From the NCBI RefSeq assembly GCF_001870735.1, contig NZ_MORL01000002.1, positions 248,001 to 312,000 of the forward strand: a stretch of DNA of 64,000 nucleotides. The letters are read 5' to 3'. Of this stretch, positions 61,304-64,000 are shown one piece after another. The notes under the pieces were generated by a model. That model was not told where the DNA came from, did no database searches, and saw nothing but the letters and a program-made list of their open reading frames with translations. Positions within the stretch are counted from its first letter, which is position 1. The number at the start of each line of letters is the position of its first letter. Position numbers and translations under genes: made by a program. The stretch comes from Arsenicibacter rosenii. Its GTDB lineage: Bacteria > Bacteroidota > Bacteroidia > Cytophagales > Spirosomataceae.

Positions 61304-63496
61304 CTACGCCTTTAAGTTGTCAATATCAAACGGCATTTTGCGCAGACGGATACCCGTGGCGGCAAAAATGGCGTTGGCCAGGGCCGGGGCTACCGGTGGT
61401 AAGCCGGGCTCACCGACCCCTTTGATGGCCTTGCCGCCTTCGGCCAGAATATGTACTTCGATGGTCGGCATCTCGTTGATACGCAGTACCGGATTGTCGT
61501 GAAAATTGGTTTGTTCGGTCTTGCCGCCGGCAAACGTGATGCCGTTCTTGATGGCCGCCGTGATGCCCATCACAACCGCCCCTTCGACCTGTGCCTTGAC
61601 GGTATCCGGATTAACGACGGTTCCCAGATCGATAACGGCATAGACCTTATCGATTTTTACCGAATTATCTGACCGCCGCGACACCTCAATCACCTGACCG
61701 CCTAAACCGGCAAAGAAATCCCACTGCGCCACGCCGCGTCCTTTCCCTTTTGGCAGCGGAGTGTCCCAGTTTGATACCTCTTTGAGTTTCTGCAACACCC
61801 GTTTGGTGTCTGAGTCTTTGGTGAGCATATCGAGCCGGAACTCCATCGGATCTTTACCCGCCGCGTGGGCCAGTTCGTCGAGGAAACATTCGTGCGAAAA
61901 GGCCAGCGTGGAACTGGTTACCGAGCGCCACCAGAACATCGGTACGTGAATGTCGGCGTAGACAAACAGATTCTTCATGTTCGGTATTTCGTAGGCCTGA
62001 TGGCTGATGCCCTCGGTCATGGTCTGATCCAGCTTGGTTTTGTCGTTATTCGGGTTCAGAAACGACATGATAGTCGGCGCGATGACCTTGTGCTGGAAGG
62101 CCGTGAGCTTCCCGTCGGCCGAAACACCGCCTTTGAGCGCCGAGAAGGTCGCCGGGCGGAACGGCCCCAGCTGTGTATCGTCTTCGCGGGTCCAGATCAG
62201 TTTGACCGGCTTTTTGACAGCTTTGGTCAGATGAACGGCTTCGATGATGAAATCAATGGCTAAGCGGCGGCCAAACCCGCCACCGCTGAAGGCGGTGTGT
62301 AGTGTAACATCGTCGGCTTTCAGGCCGAAAAGAGCCGGAATGTCACGCAGGATATCAGACGGTACCTGTGTCGACGTCCAGATTTCCAGCTTGTTGTCTG
62401 CCTTCCAGTGGGCCGTACAGTTCATGGCCTCCATCGGCGAATGGGCGACAAACGGCGTTTCATAAAACGCCTCAACCTGTTTTCCCGCTTCACCGAAAGC
62501 CTTGTCAAAATCGCCGGTACTGGCATCCACGACGCCTTCTTTTGCGGCCAGTTCACGGAGCGACTGCGCATAGGCCTGCGAGCTGAACGTGTCTTTACCC
62601 TGATAATCCCAGTCGGTTTTCAGGGCTTTGCGGCCCTTTAGGGCAGCCCAGTAGTTTCTGGCAATGACCGCTACACCGGTTGATTTGTAAACGCCGAATA
62701 CCCGCTCCACTTCCAGCACCTGCTCAACGCCGGCAATGTTCATCGTTGCGGTTTTGTCGTAGCTTTTCAGCCTGGCGCCGAAGACCGGGCAGTGTTCCAC
62801 CGAGGCATACACCATTCCCGGCACGTCGGCGTCGATGCCAAACACGGCTTTACCCGACACTTTCAGCGGTACATCCTGCCGTTTGATGGATTTGCCGATC
62901 AGTTTAAAGTCTTTCGGGTCTTTCAGCACCGGGCTTTTCGGTACGTCAAGCTTCGACGCGGCTTCGGCCAGGTCGCCGTAGCTGAGGCTCTTGCCGGATG
63001 GCTTGTGGACCACCTTTGCGTTTTCGGCATAACACTCCGATGCCGGAACACCCCACTGCTGACTGGCGGCGGTGATGAGCATTTCTTTCGCGGCAGCACC
63101 CGCCTTCCGCATATCGTTGTAGCTGGACCGTACGGAAAAGCTGCCGCCCGAAAACTGGGCGTCTCCGAACTTACTTTCGCCCCCGGTTTGCCGCACGGTG
63201 TACTGGTCAGGCGAAAGCTCCAGCTCCTCCGCAATCAGGACGGGAATCGACTGAAACGTGCCCTGACCGATCTCCGGTTTTGAATTGAACAGGGTGATTT
63301 TCCCCGATTTTTCGATGATGATATAGGGCGTAAACGTATAGCCCGGGTCCGGTGCCGCTGACCGCAGCGTCTGGACGGTATCGGACATATCCGTGGCATT
63401 GGCCGACGAAATCCCGAGCACAAATGCGGTGCCCGACAGGCCTGCATACCGCAGGAAGTCACGGCGGTTGACAGTAGTGTTTTTGGGAGCAGACAT
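61304..63496 (-). CDS. Molybdenum hydroxylase large subunit (IorB-like, Tat-exported)
   Basis: 730 residues. A twin-arginine signal (NRRDFLRYAG, Arg11-Arg12) directs it to the periplasm. Large subunit of the xanthine dehydrogenase/isoquinoline 1-oxidoreductase family, binding the molybdopterin cofactor and hydroxylating an aromatic or aldehyde substrate. IGQGTFQSIPVLIAEELELS, SGGGFGRRLAIDFIIEAV, and the closing GVGEPGLPPVAPALANAIF with the active-site Glu are visible. The small iron-sulfur subunit precedes it by two bases on the minus strand. The FAD subunit is absent, as in the IorAB type, so electrons probably go to a cytochrome. Confidence 0.92.
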   Translation of the reverse strand: MSAPKNTTVNRRDFLRYAGLSGTAFVLGISSANATDMSDTVQTLRSAAPDPGYTFTPYIIIEKSGKITLFNSKPEIGQGTFQSIPVLIAEELELSPDQYTVRQTGGESKFGDAQFSGGSFSVRSSYNDMRKAGAAAKEMLITAASQQWGVPASECYAENAKVVHKPSGKSLSYGDLAEAASKLDVPKSPVLKDPKDFKLIGKSIKRQDVPLKVSGKAVFGIDADVPGMVYASVEHCPVFGARLKSYDKTATMNIAGVEQVLEVERVFGVYKSTGVAVIARNYWAALKGRKALKTDWDYQGKDTFSSQAYAQSLRELAAKEGVVDASTGDFDKAFGEAGKQVEAFYETPFVAHSPMEAMNCTAHWKADNKLEIWTSTQVPSDILRDIPALFGLKADDVTLHTAFSGGGFGRRLAIDFIIEAVHLTKAVKKPVKLIWTREDDTQLGPFRPATFSALKGGVSADGKLTAFQHKVIAPTIMSFLNPNNDKTKLDQTMTEGISHQAYEIPNMKNLFVYADIHVPMFWWRSVTSSTLAFSHECFLDELAHAAGKDPMEFRLDMLTKDSDTKRVLQKLKEVSNWDTPLPKGKGRGVAQWDFFAGLGGQVIEVSRRSDNSVKIDKVYAVIDLGTVVNPDTVKAQVEGAVVMGITAAIKNGITFAGGKTEQTNFHDNPVLRINEMPTIEVHILAEGGKAIKGVGEPGLPPVAPALANAIFAATGIRLRKMPFDIDNLKA

Positions 63497-63498
63497 GA

Positions 63499-64000
63499 TT
63501 ATCGGGACGCTTGTTTAGGTGATTTCTTTACCGTACCGGCTTCGGTCTTCAGCGTAGCCGCTGCCGAATGAATCGCTTTCCGGATGCGGTTGTAGGTGCC
63601 GCAGCGGCAGATATTACCGGCCATGTAGGCATCAATATCGTCGTCGGTCGGGTTCGGATTGCTTTTCAGCAAGGCTACGGCGCTCATGATCTGTCCCGAC
63701 TGGCAGTAGCCGCACTGAGGCACCTGCTCCTGGATCCAGGCTTTCTGGACAACATGGTCGATATTGGCCGAAATACCTTCAATCGTGGTGATCTTGCTCG
63801 TTGCTTTCACGGTCGAAACCGGTGTCTGGCAGGAGCGGACGGGTTGTCCGTCGAGGTGAATGGTACAGGCTCCGCAAAGGCCCATACCACAGCCAAACTT
63901 AGTGCCCTTCAGGCCCGCATAGTCGCGGATGACCCATAGCATCGGCGTATCCGGTTCGGCTTCGATGGTTGTTCGTTTGCCGTTGATGGTAAGCGTGTAT
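63499..64000 (-). CDS. 2Fe-2S subunit of molybdenum hydroxylase, partial
   Basis: The frame is open from the window edge at 64000 to the stop at 63499, so the 5' end is missing. The visible sequence has [19 protein letters not shown], then the first cluster motif [15 protein letters not shown] with a later Cys (VRSCQTP), and the second cluster [17 protein letters not shown] with [11 protein letters not shown]. This is an IorA-type small subunit holding two [2Fe-2S] centres that pass electrons from the large subunit. Its gene ends two bases before the large-subunit start. The C-terminus is Lys/Ala-rich. Confidence 0.92.
   Translation of the reverse strand, partial: YTLTINGKRTTIEAEPDTPMLWVIRDYAGLKGTKFGCGMGLCGACTIHLDGQPVRSCQTPVSTVKATSKITTIEGISANIDHVVQKAWIQEQVPQCGYCQSGQIMSAVALLKSNPNPTDDDIDAYMAGNICRCGTYNRIRKAIHSAAATLKTEAGTVKKSPKQASR

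Overview
The window looks like chromosomal DNA of a member of the Bacteroidota, most likely order Cytophagales and close to the Spirosoma/Rudanella group. The evidence is two proteins with C-terminal type IX secretion (T9SS type B / gliding-associated) sorting domains, two TonB-dependent receptors (one followed by a DUF4249 lipoprotein), a fused DAHP synthase-chorismate mutase, families largely confined to this phylum (DUF4296, DUF4783, DUF4249), repeated TAnnTTTG promoter elements, and weak Shine-Dalgarno sequences. Base composition is moderate to GC-rich (about 50-57% in the lines I counted), with clear AT-rich dips at 53.1-53.9 kb and 55.1-55.8 kb. I found no rRNA, tRNA, CRISPR array, insertion sequence or prophage. 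The species assignment is an inference from gene content.

Layout. 0-1.1 kb: 3' end of a TonB receptor plus a DUF4249 lipoprotein. 1.1-1.6 kb: apparently decayed DNA. 1.6-7 kb: aromatic biosynthesis (DAHP synthase-chorismate mutase), proline dehydrogenase, lspA, and a secreted Ig-like/coiled-coil protein. 7-12 kb: a minus-strand envelope operon, uppS-bamA-ompH-ompH. 12-16.8 kb: FAS1 and double-FKBP lipoproteins, photolyase, lytic transglycosylase. 17-20 kb: trehalase divergent from an MFS transporter. 20-24 kb: M16 peptidase, GT9 glycosyltransferase, a 400-bp repeat-rich spacer, ribBA. 24-28.4 kb: T9SS-exported protein, YbaB, GT2, PspC, cold-shock protein. 28.4-34.4 kb: lysS, SPFH-Arc pair, secreted unknown, coaX, DUF4296, gmhA. 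34.4-42.9 kb: Wzi-like outer-membrane protein, upp, second T9SS protein, large TonB receptor, DUF3089 lipoprotein and a 33-residue candidate membrane peptide. 43-50.8 kb: manC, YcxB-like protein, DUF4783, phosphoribosyltransferase, DUF6044 membrane protein coupled to an SNF2 helicase. 50.9-57.3 kb: YigZ, leucyl aminopeptidase, then an accessory-looking stretch with a nucleotidyltransferase/helical-partner pair and a xisH-xisI pair on either side of an M28 peptidase, then cysS. 57.4-64 kb: GNAT-like protein, PfkB kinase, universal stress protein, sugar acetyltransferase, and a two-subunit molybdenum hydroxylase running off the right edge.

Much of the window is envelope biology: lipoprotein processing (lspA), undecaprenyl phosphate (uppS), outer-membrane protein assembly (bamA with two Skp-like chaperones), sugar-nucleotide and heptose supply (manC, gmhA), glycosyltransferases, TonB uptake and T9SS export. 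The parts most likely to be new biology are the AT-rich overlapping gene pair at 53140-53933, whose first product has a nucleotidyltransferase GS...DxD signature and resembles the DUF6932 family, and the xisHI pair at 55054-55802. Both look like small mobile two-gene modules inserted among housekeeping genes.

Starts: several reading frames can be extended upstream to TTG or GTG codons. I moved the start to an internal ATG where the family N-terminus, signal peptide or a neighbouring gene favoured it, and say so in the entries.
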